Positions 1-12,742 of a DNA stretch of 64,000 nucleotides are shown in pieces (positions within the stretch are counted from its first letter, which is position 1; each line of letters starts with the position of its first letter). The stretch is from NCBI RefSeq assembly GCF_040807025.1, contig NC_090944.1, positions 113,967,738-114,031,737 of the forward strand, given 5' to 3'. The position numbers were made by a program, and so were the translations under genes. This DNA is from Struthio camelus. Taxonomy: Eukaryota > Chordata > Aves > Struthioniformes > Struthionidae. The notes under the pieces are model-generated. The model saw only the letters and a program-made list of their open reading frames with translations, was not told the origin of the DNA and ran no database searches.

Positions 1-1430
1 TTGTTTTAACCAAATACCCATTTCGATGCAACTCTCAACACTGCAGTAGCTATATATTCCCAGGAAGAAAACTGTTGCTCGTGCTATCAGCAAGGCCATT
101 TCATACAATACTAAGTTTCCACAGGCCAACGCTTGTTAACTGCAAGTTGAATTATTCAGACGTTTTGAGGTGTTTAATTTCTCATTAAAACTAAACTGAA
201 GACTTTGATAGAGAGTACTTATTAAAGATGGATAACAGATACACCACAATGCAACCAGATGGTCAGCGAGCAACACTGCACTTTGTTACTGCATGCGATG
301 TGTTCATAGCATACTGTGCTAAGTTAATCGACGAGGCGGCTTAAGTAGAGCACACCAACGCTAGCTTCTCATCTCAGTTACATGAGTATGCGTTCTTCCC
401 CTATTGACACTACTGTCAACAAGGTAAGTTTTTTGTTTGTTTGTTTTTGCAAAAAAAGAAGCTCTAAAGTTGCACTCCAACTAGTTGTTGAATCTTTAAC
501 CTCTGTGTTAGTTTGATTACAAGATCTTTTATCCATGACGAATTTATTTAGTTCAATCATATCTACGGAATCATATTACTTAGGCAGTTATGGTATGCTG
601 ATTATATATAAACTTGCACTTTGTAAGATTTTTATAAGCCCACAATGTTTGCTTATGCAAGCATAGCACAAATGGGAAGATGATGCCAGCCTGTCTTTAG
701 GCGTATAGAACTCCTAACATTTACTACTTATTATCTTAATGCTTTGTAACTAGCTGTTTTAAAAATAAGTGCAGTGAAAAACGGGGTCTTCACACTGAAT
801 TAATCTCTAATATTTCTCTCTCTCCCCACTGGAAAATTATCAATTTCACAGCATGGTTCTGATCATAAAAATCACATGCCGTGAGGTCAATCACCAGATG
901 AAGCTCCTATTTTCTTCCAGCCAGTTCAAGTATTCCAAGTTCATTTCAAGTCAATATTTACCAAACTGACTGACTTTTTTTTTGGTAAACACTTACCATC
1001 ATCCAGTCAATGTTTGTAGATCAAACTTCAAATACAAGAGCACTAAATAAACACTTACTACTGTTATTAAGAAAGATGATTCTCACACTTAACCCCCTAA
1101 AGAATATGTTGTTATAAAAGATATTCCTACTTTATTCTTCTTATGTTTGTTGGATTATGTATCATTACAATCTAAAAATAATATTGTTGTTTCAGAAAAG
1201 CGTTTTTTTTCCCCCCAAGTTGAAAACGAAAGTAAAGAGTCCAACGTAACAATGACAGCCACCTTTGCAGTGGGAGTCTATTTGTCCATATGCTGAATTC
1301 CAGCAACTTCAAACAACTCCGTGCAAAGTGCAAAGATCCATCCAGGTTGAACTGGCTGACAAACTGGACACAAACTAGTCAGGTGTGATCCAAGGTCCAC
1401 CGAGCGTTTCTAGGAAGTAGGTAATTTAGA

Positions 1431-1457
1431 ATAAATACCATCAGTGATGGTATTTAT
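1431..1457. repeat. Perfect 27-nt palindrome
   Basis: Two 13-base arms, ATAAATACCATCA and its exact reverse complement, flank a single G. It lies in intergenic DNA far from any recognised gene. Confidence 0.9.
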
Positions 1458-3131
1458 CAGGACTGAGGTCTCTAGAAAACTTTATCTAAACAATTGAGTA
1501 CCATTTAGCACAGCAGGCAAACCCCTTGCCTTATGATGCCATAAGTAGCTGTGCAACCGTTTTGCCCAGCTTTCTCAAAGCTTTGTTTAGCCTGGTTACC
1601 GAATGAAGGTAATGATCAACATGTCCATGCTGCAAGCTAGTAATGCAGTTTTTGCACAAGCTGAAGCCCACCGAAGAAATAAGCCAACACTGGGAAATAT
1701 AAAAGGAGAAGTTGCATGAGAATTTGCTTTTAAGCTACATCCACACACACTCTCCGCATTCTCGCCACCTGACTATTTAATGGTGAAAAAACAGTATTGC
1801 TGGCTCTCGGCTGAATTTGGTAGAATACTGTTGTCTGTTCATAATAGCAATTAATCATTTCCTTGGGAAAAGTTCAGCTAAAGTGCTGTTGCCATTAATT
1901 AATCAGTAATCATTATTTAAGTTAGCTAACGCTATTAGTTAGGCATTGAAAGGTAGCATGCTTTTTTCTTCAAGGTAAAAGATGTAGAAGAAGGTTTAAT
2001 TCCAGAAAATCCTTATGCATCTTAGCTGTACATGAAGTTCATTCTACTAAGCTAGGGAGAGATCCAGCGTGAACTGGAGGGAGATAAAGGGAGGAAGTTG
2101 TTACAACTATCATATCACATCAGTGGCATCAACAAGAAGGCCCCTTTGCATCTTCCCCACATTAAATCCAAGCTATGGCAATTTATCCCGATTCAGACTA
2201 GCCAGCAGCAGATAAGACCTAAGCAAGTCATCATCAGTCAAAGAACAATTTTAATCTAGAGTGATAAAAGTTATGCTTTTCTATACGTCCCAGCACGGAC
2301 ATCCAAGAGCAGTTTCCCAAGTCTGTGCCACAGAACAAATGTATGTTCATAACAGACAAATACCAGAAACTTCACCTTTTCAGGCCAGACAGTCAGTCCT
2401 GCACAAAAGGTCTGCAGGTTGGCATGTGCAGCAAGTGCTGGAAGTTATTCTTCCTAAAATACCACAATTGTTTATCATCAGCCCTATTGATATGTTTCAG
2501 CTTAATAAAATGTTATAAAAGCCATTACACCATTGTTAACTGCGGCTAAGAAAAGCAACCCTAATGGCATGGATGAATCCAGCTAGGCCACAAGGGATTA
2601 CATAGCTTGATCTGATCAGTCTAACTCTCACAACAAAAAGGCAAAGGCAAACAAAAATAAGATTTCAAAATGAACAAGACACAGCAGTAACGCTACTCTT
2701 GCTTAGATTTATTCCTCTACCCACATCTTAAAAAAAATGATTACAGAACATAAAAAAACAACAAAAATTGTAAATAAAAGACTCTTTACTACGCAGAAGT
2801 GATGTAAGGGGAAAATAAAAAACCCTTTCAAACATTTGCCAAACAGTTACCCCTTCTTCCCATCTATGAACGCTCTGCCCTCTCAATACTTCGTACTCCC
2901 TTCACTGAGCTCCTTTGGACACACACATATCCTTGTCCATCCCACTTTGCCCATGCTCTGGCCAGTCCAGCCTACCAGTGTTTTATGCCTACTGTCAAAG
3001 AGCCCAGAGATGGAGGAGGCAGAAGAGCATGACCTAGTCTGAGAGAGTATTTGAGTAGGACACAGTATCTGCAGCATACTTAACCCAGGACACTCACAAG
3101 GTGGTTCAGATAGGGATACATCCCCATCTTT

Positions 3132-3144
3132 GGGGGGGGGGGGG
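3132..3144 (+). repeat. Poly-G run (13)
   Basis: An uninterrupted G13. It is notable because homopolymer G of this length is prone to length error and secondary structure. Confidence 0.9.
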
Positions 3145-4898
3145 AAGAATAATAATTATTATCAAGTCATGAGAAGGATAAATGAGAAGTCTGGTTATTG
3201 GTATAACTCAGGTCTTTCCACTTGCTTCCACTAATAATTGTCAAGACTGACAAACAGCAATGAAAGCTACTATAATTAGATTTTGTGGGGGATGGGAGCA
3301 GGAAACAGGCTAATGGGCTGAGATTCTTAAGTACTATCACACAAAATGTGCCTTGTGTTAATGCTGAGTGGCAAAATTAGACATCACTGCAAATTCAGTA
3401 TCACAGAACCATAACTGCTTATCACGCCAAGCTGTGAGAACTTTGTACGGACTTAGCTGAGGTCAAGATTTAATTGCATGTCTTTCAGATAACATCTCTA
3501 AATGGCAGCATCTGTCTAAGGAGAACCTATTAACCCATCAAGCCTTTTAGGCCAAGAACTTAAAGAGAAGCAGCAAATTCCAGTCATGGCAAGAATGTGA
3601 AAAAAGTAAGTAAAAACATCTTGTCTAAAAATGTGTCTTGTCTGGCAAACTGTAAGAATCAATATGCTGGAGGAATAGCTAGACAGAGCAGATTCTAAGC
3701 TTGGGTATTTAATCTACTATTTGACATTGCTTTCTCTACCCTCATGTATTCCAGGGGATTCTTCCCTCCAGAAAGCAACCTGGAATCCCCTTTTCCACAA
3801 AATACTCTGTGATCACTGGATTAGATCCTTATTAAAGCAAAGCTACTAAAGATAAGCACAAAAATAAAATTTAACAGTTGAAGAGCAAAGAGTATTGGAT
3901 TTGTTACAGCTTGCTAATAAGGGTTTTCAAGCTTGAGTGGCAAAGAAGTAGGACACTGCAGGGTGGCACTTTAAAGGCAGACTGACTCTGCGCCTGCTGG
4001 GCTGTGGGAGATCAGAGCGAGCCCAGCTACAGCACTCTCTTGGGGAGGGCAATCCACAAGATGACCTGGCTGTGCCTGGTTGTAAACTGCTTCTTCTCCT
4101 GAAGGCAGGGAGGAGTGGAAGATGGGACTTCAGGGTTTGTAGTCTCACATCAGCTATTGCTCTCTGAAGCTAGGTGGGGGCAGGGGGGCAGTAATTTGGC
4201 ATATGCAAACTCTACTGCACTTTCCACTCCCTCTAACACAGGCTCTTACTGTGGTCACACCTCTCCAAGTGGAAGTAGTATAGGAGCTGCTGCATGCCTT
4301 AGATATTGATCCTTTCTTCCCTAAGGATGGAGCAGGAAGAGGGTATGGGGTGGGGGGGGGGAAGTGAACACTATTAGCTGAGGCCATAAAAGCATCCCTA
4401 GGCTCCACTGCAGAGGCAGTAGGTAGGGCTGCAAGCAAGCGTAGGGTATACATGTCCCAACGCACAGCAGAAAGGCTCACGTTCTAGGTGAGGAAGGCAC
4501 TGTTACATCTCCTCTGCTGTTCACCGTGCTCCCAACCACCTCGACACTTGCTCCTGGCCGCTAAAATTTCCCACTGAAGAGTGAACAGGGGAGGGAGCAG
4601 CAGTAACACAGGCAGAGGTTCTTGTTCGCTGTAAAGCAGCCATGGTGATCCCTACTGTTACACCTCTCTTCCTTCCCCCCACTATTTCCTCACTCCCTCT
4701 GCTCTTCCTTCACTCTGATATGAAGCCTTAAGTATCACAGTTTTTGTAAAGGGAATCACTGAAAGAATCACTATGTATATTTGGAAAGAGTGTGTGTAAA
4801 CAGCGTTGCACAGAACGACCTGCTAGAAACTGCAGATTATGTTCTGAGGAGATGAATGAAAAGGTTCAAGTGAGCAGAAATCCAAGTAGATAGTATGA

Positions 4899-4946
4899 AA
4901 TGCAATAGGCAATGAATGCAATAGGCAATGAATGCAATAGGCGATA
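4899..4946. repeat. 16-bp tandem repeat, three copies
   Basis: The unit AATGCAATAGGCAATG is present twice exactly and a third time with changes in its last bases. It is intergenic. Confidence 0.85.
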
Positions 4947-5122
4947 TGCTTATGTAAGATTGGTCAAATTGCTGTATAATATACCCTGGAGAAGCCCAAA
5001 CCATTCCATAAATCAAGATTTGCAAATCACTACTCCAGTCATACTCCCAGAAACAAGTCATTTTTCAACAGTACTTACCAGAGTCTTTAAAAGACACCAC
5101 TGCTCGACTTTGTGATTAAATT

Positions 5123-5143
5123 AAAAAAAAAAAAAAAAAAAAA
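5123..5143 (+). repeat. Poly-A run (21)
   Basis: An uninterrupted A21 in intergenic DNA with no recognisable retrocopy upstream. Confidence 0.9.
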
Positions 5144-5932
5144 GGTAAAAGCATTCACTTCCAATTTGAGTCTTGCAGTCCTGCAGTCCAGAGATCAGCA
5201 TCTGCCAAAAGCTCATACTGTCTCTGATCGCTGTCTTTAAAACAGAGGACAAGTGAAATATCCTTACAAAATGCAACGGATTAATACTCTGCTCTGACAG
5301 GAAAGTGTTAAGTATTACAGGAAAATCTATATATTTTCTATTTTACTAGAAAGCCTCTATTTTTCAAGTATTATCACTACTTTTCGGTATAACTTCAATT
5401 TAATTAACCTTTTCTTTCTTGATCCCTTTGCCCTCGTTCACAGAGCTCTTTATCCTGTGAGCTATGTTGCTGTGATCCTACCAAGCCTGTAGCAGTTGAT
5501 CTGGTTCACGTTTAATTTCAGTTGAATGGTTATAAAAATCTTTCAAGGTTTTTACAAAGGTCATCAGAATGTATAGAAATTAACAATCAATTATATATTT
5601 TCATCATGCAAGGTAAACAGTATGAATTACTGATTAACAATAAGAGTTCATGCTAATCTGGGTGTTATATATAAGCCAGTAGAAGACTTTTATATAATAC
5701 GATCCCAACCAGTTAGTGACTTCATTATGCAGGGAAACAAGGGCTAGGACAGTCAGATTTTTCAGTCCTGTCTACAGTTTCACTAACACAGACATTTGCA
5801 TACATTCAGGTCTGGACTAAGTCAATTCCTAGATAAATTAGTTGTGTGCAAACATAGATCCACAGAGCTGCCTACATAACTGCAAAGATCAAATTTTGAA
5901 TTTGTGACACAGTGCTGTTGGATCACTCATTT

Positions 5933-5975
5933 AAAAAAAAAAAAAAAAGAAATAAAGAAAGAAAGAAAGAAAGAA
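5933..5975 (+). repeat. Poly-A followed by (GAAA)n microsatellite
   Basis: A16 is followed by GAAATAAA and then about five GAAA units. Confidence 0.9.
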
Positions 5976-8900
5976 GTCGAACATTTCTCTGTCCCTCCAG
6001 ATCAGGAGGGCATTCTGGATACTCTCTGCAGTGTGCCTTCCTAAAACCGTTAACAGTCTTTGCAAGCCACCTTACATGTATTCCATCACTGACCTGATGT
6101 TTACTTTCTGTTTACTGAACATATTTTGTTCCCAAGAGCAAAAGCAGGGAACTTGATCAACAATTTTATATTTTATTTATTTTATTCCCGGTTCTAATTT
6201 TTGTAGCATTAGACTTAAAGACTAATTTAAGTCTATTTGGTGATCAATCAGTATGAGAGTTTCATTACTTAATAATGCTATTTAAATGTATTTATTAAAT
6301 GCATTGTTAATACTTCATTCCTCCCCCCCCCACCTCCAGCAACTCAACTACCTTGAGATCCTTTTCAAATTCTCTTTCGGATTTCATCTTTAATCTTTGA
6401 TACTACATGAATTTGCCCGGTTTCTCTTTTATCCTCCACCCCCTCCCCCCCCCCATCCATCAGAGTAGCAGTTGCAGTTGCTTGCACACACAAAAATACT
6501 TCTAAGATTTAAGGTCTTAAAAAAAAAAAAAAGTACAAAGTTTTCATGCATCTCCAGCATGTTTTAAAAGAGGAAATGACTACTCCTAGGTAGTCAAAAT
6601 AATAGTAATAAAAAAGACAATTAAAGTAATTACGTCATTAATCACACGAAGCATTCTTTGCAATGAAATATTGCCTCGGTAACACAGGTATTTCACTGTA
6701 TCAGGTTTGTATGTCCTGCCAAGGTTGTAATTGAAGTGGCCTGGAAGTTTTAATATTTTAGAGTGGCACAAATGAGTCACGGTCTTGACCCCCACTGCTG
6801 AGCATGAATTATGTACCCTGTTTTAGCATTACAAGGGAACAGAAGTCCAATACAGAAATACAGCAAGGAGTTTGCACCCTGTGTGAATCCCACTACAGCA
6901 TTAGCAGGATCTGTCCTACATTCGAGGGAACGCTCACCTACGTTTTACTTGGAAATTTGACTCTCATCAATTTCCTCTGAATCTGTCTCAACTGTCAAGT
7001 TAGTAAATCAGCAGCCAACAAGTTACATATCAGGCAGTGTATCTGAAGTGCTGCTCTCCAGTTGGACCAGCTACTTTTCATCTTTGTCCTTGTGTAATTT
7101 CAGTCGTCAATTTTTCATTACCAACAACTGGTACTAGAAACTGGTACAAATGAAGCAGTGCTCAACCAGTTTAACTGCTAAGACTAACCCTGGCTCTGTA
7201 GCTTTAAAAAAAAAAACTAGCCAAAGTCTTTTCTGAAGGTAAAGGGAAAGTGAGCTATGTTTTTATTCTCAGTGAGCTCAAAATCTGAAAACTCCAGCTT
7301 AGTGAGCATGCAAATTTATTAGCTGTAATTGTTCCCCAGAGCAGATAGAGGCAAGGTAGCTGAGGATCAGAGGATGCTCATTTTTTTCCCTTCCAAAAGG
7401 TGGAGGATGAGGAAAACCAGGTGATAATTATGATGATGCCTGTCTAAATTGCTTACTTGTTTCTAATCTCATTCCTTTTGTTAATTTGTGAGTCTCGCAC
7501 AAGTTTTCCCCCTAAAGAACTTCCTTCTCTATAGGTGTAAGTGGAAGACACTTGACTTCTAAAACTTCTTTTGAGGTTCCTTTCTGCTGTTCCTTTACTC
7601 CTCAAATGGCCAAACACGTCAGGCACAGCCCAGTAAGACTGCACGTTGAAGGCCAAATCACAGCTAATTGAATTGACGCAACATTGTTGGAGAGACAGAT
7701 TTCACTGTACATTTGGTACTTGGTGTTTTTTTAAAAGCCACATTTCCTGAAGTCAAGTGCTAAAAATAAAAACGAGGACCAAGATTATGCAAATAGCTTC
7801 TGGCCTTCATGGTTGCAGAGAACCACCTAAAGGTAAAAGCCCAAGAGAGTAAAAGTTTTTTTTTTTTTTTTTAAATTCAGATTACGTAGCAGAGTATTTG
7901 AGATTGCCAATGCCAACTTCTCCCTGGGCTGCCTTGGCAAGCGCCTTTAAGGTGCTGGAAGCAGTCTAAATTTTACAGCAGGAAGTGAGTTTCAGGCTCC
8001 CAGCAGCTTTTTCGATCAAAAAACATTCTCATCTCTGCCAGTAGAAAATAAGAAGTGGTGGGACATAGGCGAGAACGCATGAATCAGAAAAGATACATTG
8101 CATCACAGGTAAACTGTAGCTGAGATAAGACAGATGATTAGCCCTTAAACAATCATTAAGCGTAACGATAAGGGGACTGTCCAAAAAACGCACAAAGCTC
8201 GAGTGAAGCAGAAATTTGCATTTCAGGTGACTAAGTAGACATCACAGAGAGCTCTCCCATCTGTCTTACCACAGCAAGATGCTCACTATGTCTATTCTAC
8301 AGAATGGGCTTCATTATAAACAAATTCTAAATTACCATATCCCCTTTGGTAAGCTGCTCTCTGGTGAAGTAGTGTTTACATATATGTGTAAATGTATTTA
8401 ATTACTCACCAACATTCCCATCTACCATTTAGTACATTCACAACACGAAAGGATACAGCTCAGGACACGACTCCCTGGTCTCCAGCCCTAGTTTTTGCTG
8501 AGAAATGTTTTCATAAAAATATTATAGAAGAGATTCATAAGCACTGCATTTAAAAATACCTTCTCTCAAGAGCGTTATTCCCATCTAAGTTTTGCATTGG
8601 TTTTGTCATTTCACCAACTCTTGGATATGTATTTGCAGGAACTAGCCTGTGTGGAAATAACAATGTAAATGCAATGCAATTAGTTGTCATGGGTTGGGAC
8701 CTCATTATCCTATACAAAAAGAAAAGAACATCCCTGTCACAGAACAACAGTAGAGTATTTTGCACTTCCGTAAGACCTGTGAATCTCCAAAACTCTGTGA
8801 ACAGTGAAGCATATGGAATAGGTTCAATATTCCAGTTTTTGTAACTGGGAAAATCAACACATAACAGTTAGATGCTTTACTTATGGTTTAGACAGGAACA

Positions 8901-11900
8901 TCAGGAAGACAACCAAACGTACAGCCTTCAAGCTAGCCTTCTGTTTCACCTCTTCTGGGAAAAAATATTCAAAGAGTGTATTTTTGTTTTAATCTAACAT
9001 ACACATACTAACAACATTCAAATCTAAGGGATCCATTATACGAGCTGAACTACCTAGACACACTCAGAATTAATTTTCTCTTGGAAACTTCTACCCAGCT
9101 CAAAGACTGTGTCCACACTTGCATGCAATCCTAACAGGAGGCTAAACAAGGAAAGGTTCTGCATCTCTCTCACTGGAGACAGAAGACCGTCAAGTAAATC
9201 TTTCAGTCTTTAAGGATGAAAATGCACATCAATCCTTTACTGGCAATCATTCAGAAAGAGAGGGACAACGAAAATAAACTGCATCAGAATTTGTACATCA
9301 CATGTAAGATCAATTCACACTGCTTAAGAAAAACACGTGCCAGAGCAGTAGGTTCACTCAATGAGCTACAACGATTAGCGTAATTAAAATAGCTTTTATT
9401 CCTCCCTCATGAAATAACTGAAAGCAAGACACCTTCTGAAGAGGTCAGACAACATTTTTTGTGAATTATTCCAACCTCTGGAACTTCCTATTTATTTCTT
9501 GAGATGGGTGACTAGCCATGACAGGTCACAATCCATGTTGTTTTTCCTCCTTACTGACTGGACAACGTTTTGCTTTGAAGATTGCCATTTGCACACAGAC
9601 TGCTTTCTCCAAATAGGCACCCAAGAAACTGATTCCAGTGGATTTAAGATTAAGTGACAAAAACCTGGCTTTGGCCAAAATTTAAGAAGTGATCATGTAG
9701 GAACAGCACCAATATAACTAAAAAATAATGTGAAATCAGAACCTTAACATCTGCACAATTTAGGATTTGTTAAACGACTCCAGTCAGACAGCGCTCACAG
9801 TTGTTAGATACTGCCCATATGCATCACTGGCAAACCAGAACGTATCCCCACAATTCACCCACTCCAGAGCAAAAACTGACAACTCACTGCAGACTTGACC
9901 TCACCTGCAATTCCCCAAGGGCACTTCTTCCCTTCTACTGCCTCACTTACAGGTGCTAGCTCACAGCAGATGGGAAGGCCAGACAGCTGGATGGTAACTA
10001 CTGCAGTGAAAGGATCTTTGCCCTCTCACATTAGTCATGCAAAAATGCCACAGTTCAGATGTATCTAACAGATCGTTCCCTGCAGACTTGATACAGAAGT
10101 ATACCACGTATGCATGGTCAGTCAGTCCAACAGTCGTTTGCTTATAGGATGCATCCTATTTCTTCCACAGCACCTTTCTTGTGCTAACTCTGATGATCAA
10201 GCGACTGCGCAGTCAGCCAAAACCAACCTGCTGACCCAGCTGAGAAAACAGCCTACCAGAATGGAACAGTTTTAACTAGATAAACTACTGATCTGATGTA
10301 AAGAGCAAGGATGGGAGCAGGAATAGGCACAGGGATAGCCCCTTTCAGCCACAACATACAGTCAGAGTGGCATGAAACTATACCCTGAAGATTTATCCCA
10401 TCATCTCTGGCAATGTTCAGCCATCTACATACCATTCTGTTTACATTTATCAGTCAGTCTCCTCTAGTTCAACTGCTATTCATTGTTTCTGCCCTAGAGT
10501 TAGAGGCTGTGTGTTAAGCATGGACACCTCTTAATTTAGAAATAGGGTTAACTTGAAATTAATTACTTCTAGGAAGCAGAGAAGAGACATATAGATGAAC
10601 TGTCAGCAAGTCACATACCTAAACTGCTGAGCAGAGGAATTTTAAATCATCCAAACCACAAGTCTTTATTTTGTCTTGCTTGGAGCTACGTAATCACCAC
10701 TGATACCCATAAATAACTCCAACAATTACTTTCATTAGTCAGATTTGTAAAAGACCTCTTGAAACCCCAGTCAATCACAAATCTGAGAGAATGTGAAAAA
10801 ACCTCCCAGCCATTAAAAAAATATGGTGACATTTAAGACTGAAGTAGCTAGGGTCTCAAGTTTTATTCCTACGCAATGGAAGCAATGCAGCATCTCCCAG
10901 ACTAGACCGGGTCTTTGGTTCAATACTGACAAAAGAAAAAAGCAGCTTTTCACCACAGCCAAGTATCCGGTTGACTAGAAAGTTTAAGCCATTGCCATGG
11001 GCTCTTTCCTTCTAGCCTGAGAAAGTTTCTGCTTTGAGAGTCAGTGAACTTTCTTCCCACCTTGTATAACATCCTTGGATCAGGAGGCAGTGAGGGTAAT
11101 TGGAAACTCCATGCACATACAGCCAGTGTCCTTATAGTGTCCTTAATTTGGATAGCATTACCTTGAGCTGGGCAAGACATAGATAAAGAGTCTATTCTAA
11201 AAGCAAATGGGCGCCCCAGGAAGATATGTTCCATTTCTCAGCACTATGCTGACGATCAGCTGAGCAAGAGCAACCTTCCAGAAACGTACAGAACAGCAGC
11301 GGAGATCAAGGCTCACTGTAGACACTTCACTGAAATACATATAATCTGTGATTTCAATAGCAAGTTTGAGCTTACGGCCTCAAGCACAGCCCTACCCCTG
11401 CTGTTTTGTCAGCGGGGTATCCCTTGGAGTACAAAGAAACCATAAGGTATCTAGGGTCACTACTGAGAAAGAACAATTTCTGGTAACACAGAACACAGCA
11501 TATAGCTTGAAAATTCACACTGAGAGAAGGTAACTGCAACATGGCATGATACATCTTGTAAGAAAAGTAACATAATACTTGTTCTTCACTTGCTTTCAAG
11601 AAGTGCGTTGGTCTCTGACACTCTGTTTTGGTGGTTAATAGGCCAAGGTTGTAGATAAGACTCTTCTAGAAGCCACAGCATCCAAGCTGGTGTCCTTGGA
11701 CGCATCTATGTGGGTGAAGTGAGAGTAGCCCAATGGCTCCAGAGGCCGGATTACAGCAGTCAAGCAGAGAGAACTACCAGATCTCAGGCCCTATTGAACT
11801 CAGAACTGCTCTGCTGCAGAACTGCTCCTTGCTCCTTCCCTCCCACCCCCGTTGAAGCAAAAAAACAAACAAACACACACCCTACACTTTTTCCTCTTGT

Positions 11901-12702
11901 TTTGGGCCATGCAGATAACTGACTACACCTGCATTGCTGTAAAAGGAACAGAGTGTCTTGAGAAGATGCTGCTGAAGATTTAAAAAGGCACATTTGTAAA
12001 TACGCTGACCAAGGAGACAACAAAGCGCTGTAGGCCAGCAGAAAGAAGACAGCCAAAAAGATTTAGCTACTTTGAAGGCAAGTTTTGTCCATACTGTGCA
12101 TTGTAGGAGATCTCAAACAACAACTCACTTCTACTAAATAAAATCTGAGTCACCAACAAAGTTGGTTGCTCATTAATGCAGTTTATTCCACCCGCTCCCC
12201 CAAAGTCCTCAAGTACAGGCAAAATAACTTCAGAAAAAGAAAGAGACATCTACTTTAGTTTAGTGGTATATGAACTTTACTGTGGTATATAAGGAACTTT
12301 ACTACTCTGTATACTGCTTACTGTGATGGACATCATCATTTACTGCTGCTTATTTAAAAAGCAAGCAAACAAAAAACCCCCAAACCTCTACTCCGGCAGG
12401 CTTACGAAATGGTAGGATAGTTTGTAGAGAGACTGCTTATAACCACATCAGAATTCCCAAATGAAGAATAAGCAGATAACACTTCTGTTTTGCAGTAAAA
12501 GTGAAGTCTAGACAAGAGTATTTTTCACCATGTTTACCCTGCGTGTAGCAGAGAAAACATTAAAAATTTAGCTTTCCCCAGTAAAAAGAGAACAGCTATC
12601 AATAGAGTTGGTCTGTATTACAGAAAGTTGTTTTTGCATGATGAGTACAAGACAAGATCCTCAGGCTTCTATATGACTTCTGTCCATCTGTTCCAATGGG
12701 TA

Positions 12703-12742
12703 ATGTGTGTGTATGTATACATACATACATATACACACATGT
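12703..12742. repeat. Compound TG / TACA microsatellite
   Basis: GTGTGTGTATGTATACATAC runs on as ATAC/ACAC units. The block is nearly self-complementary. Confidence 0.85.

Noticed and set aside
3927-4600. Possible first exon or promoter of another gene in a GC-richer patch
   Set aside because: It has few CpGs and no plausible coding frame or splice signals that I can tie to a gene.
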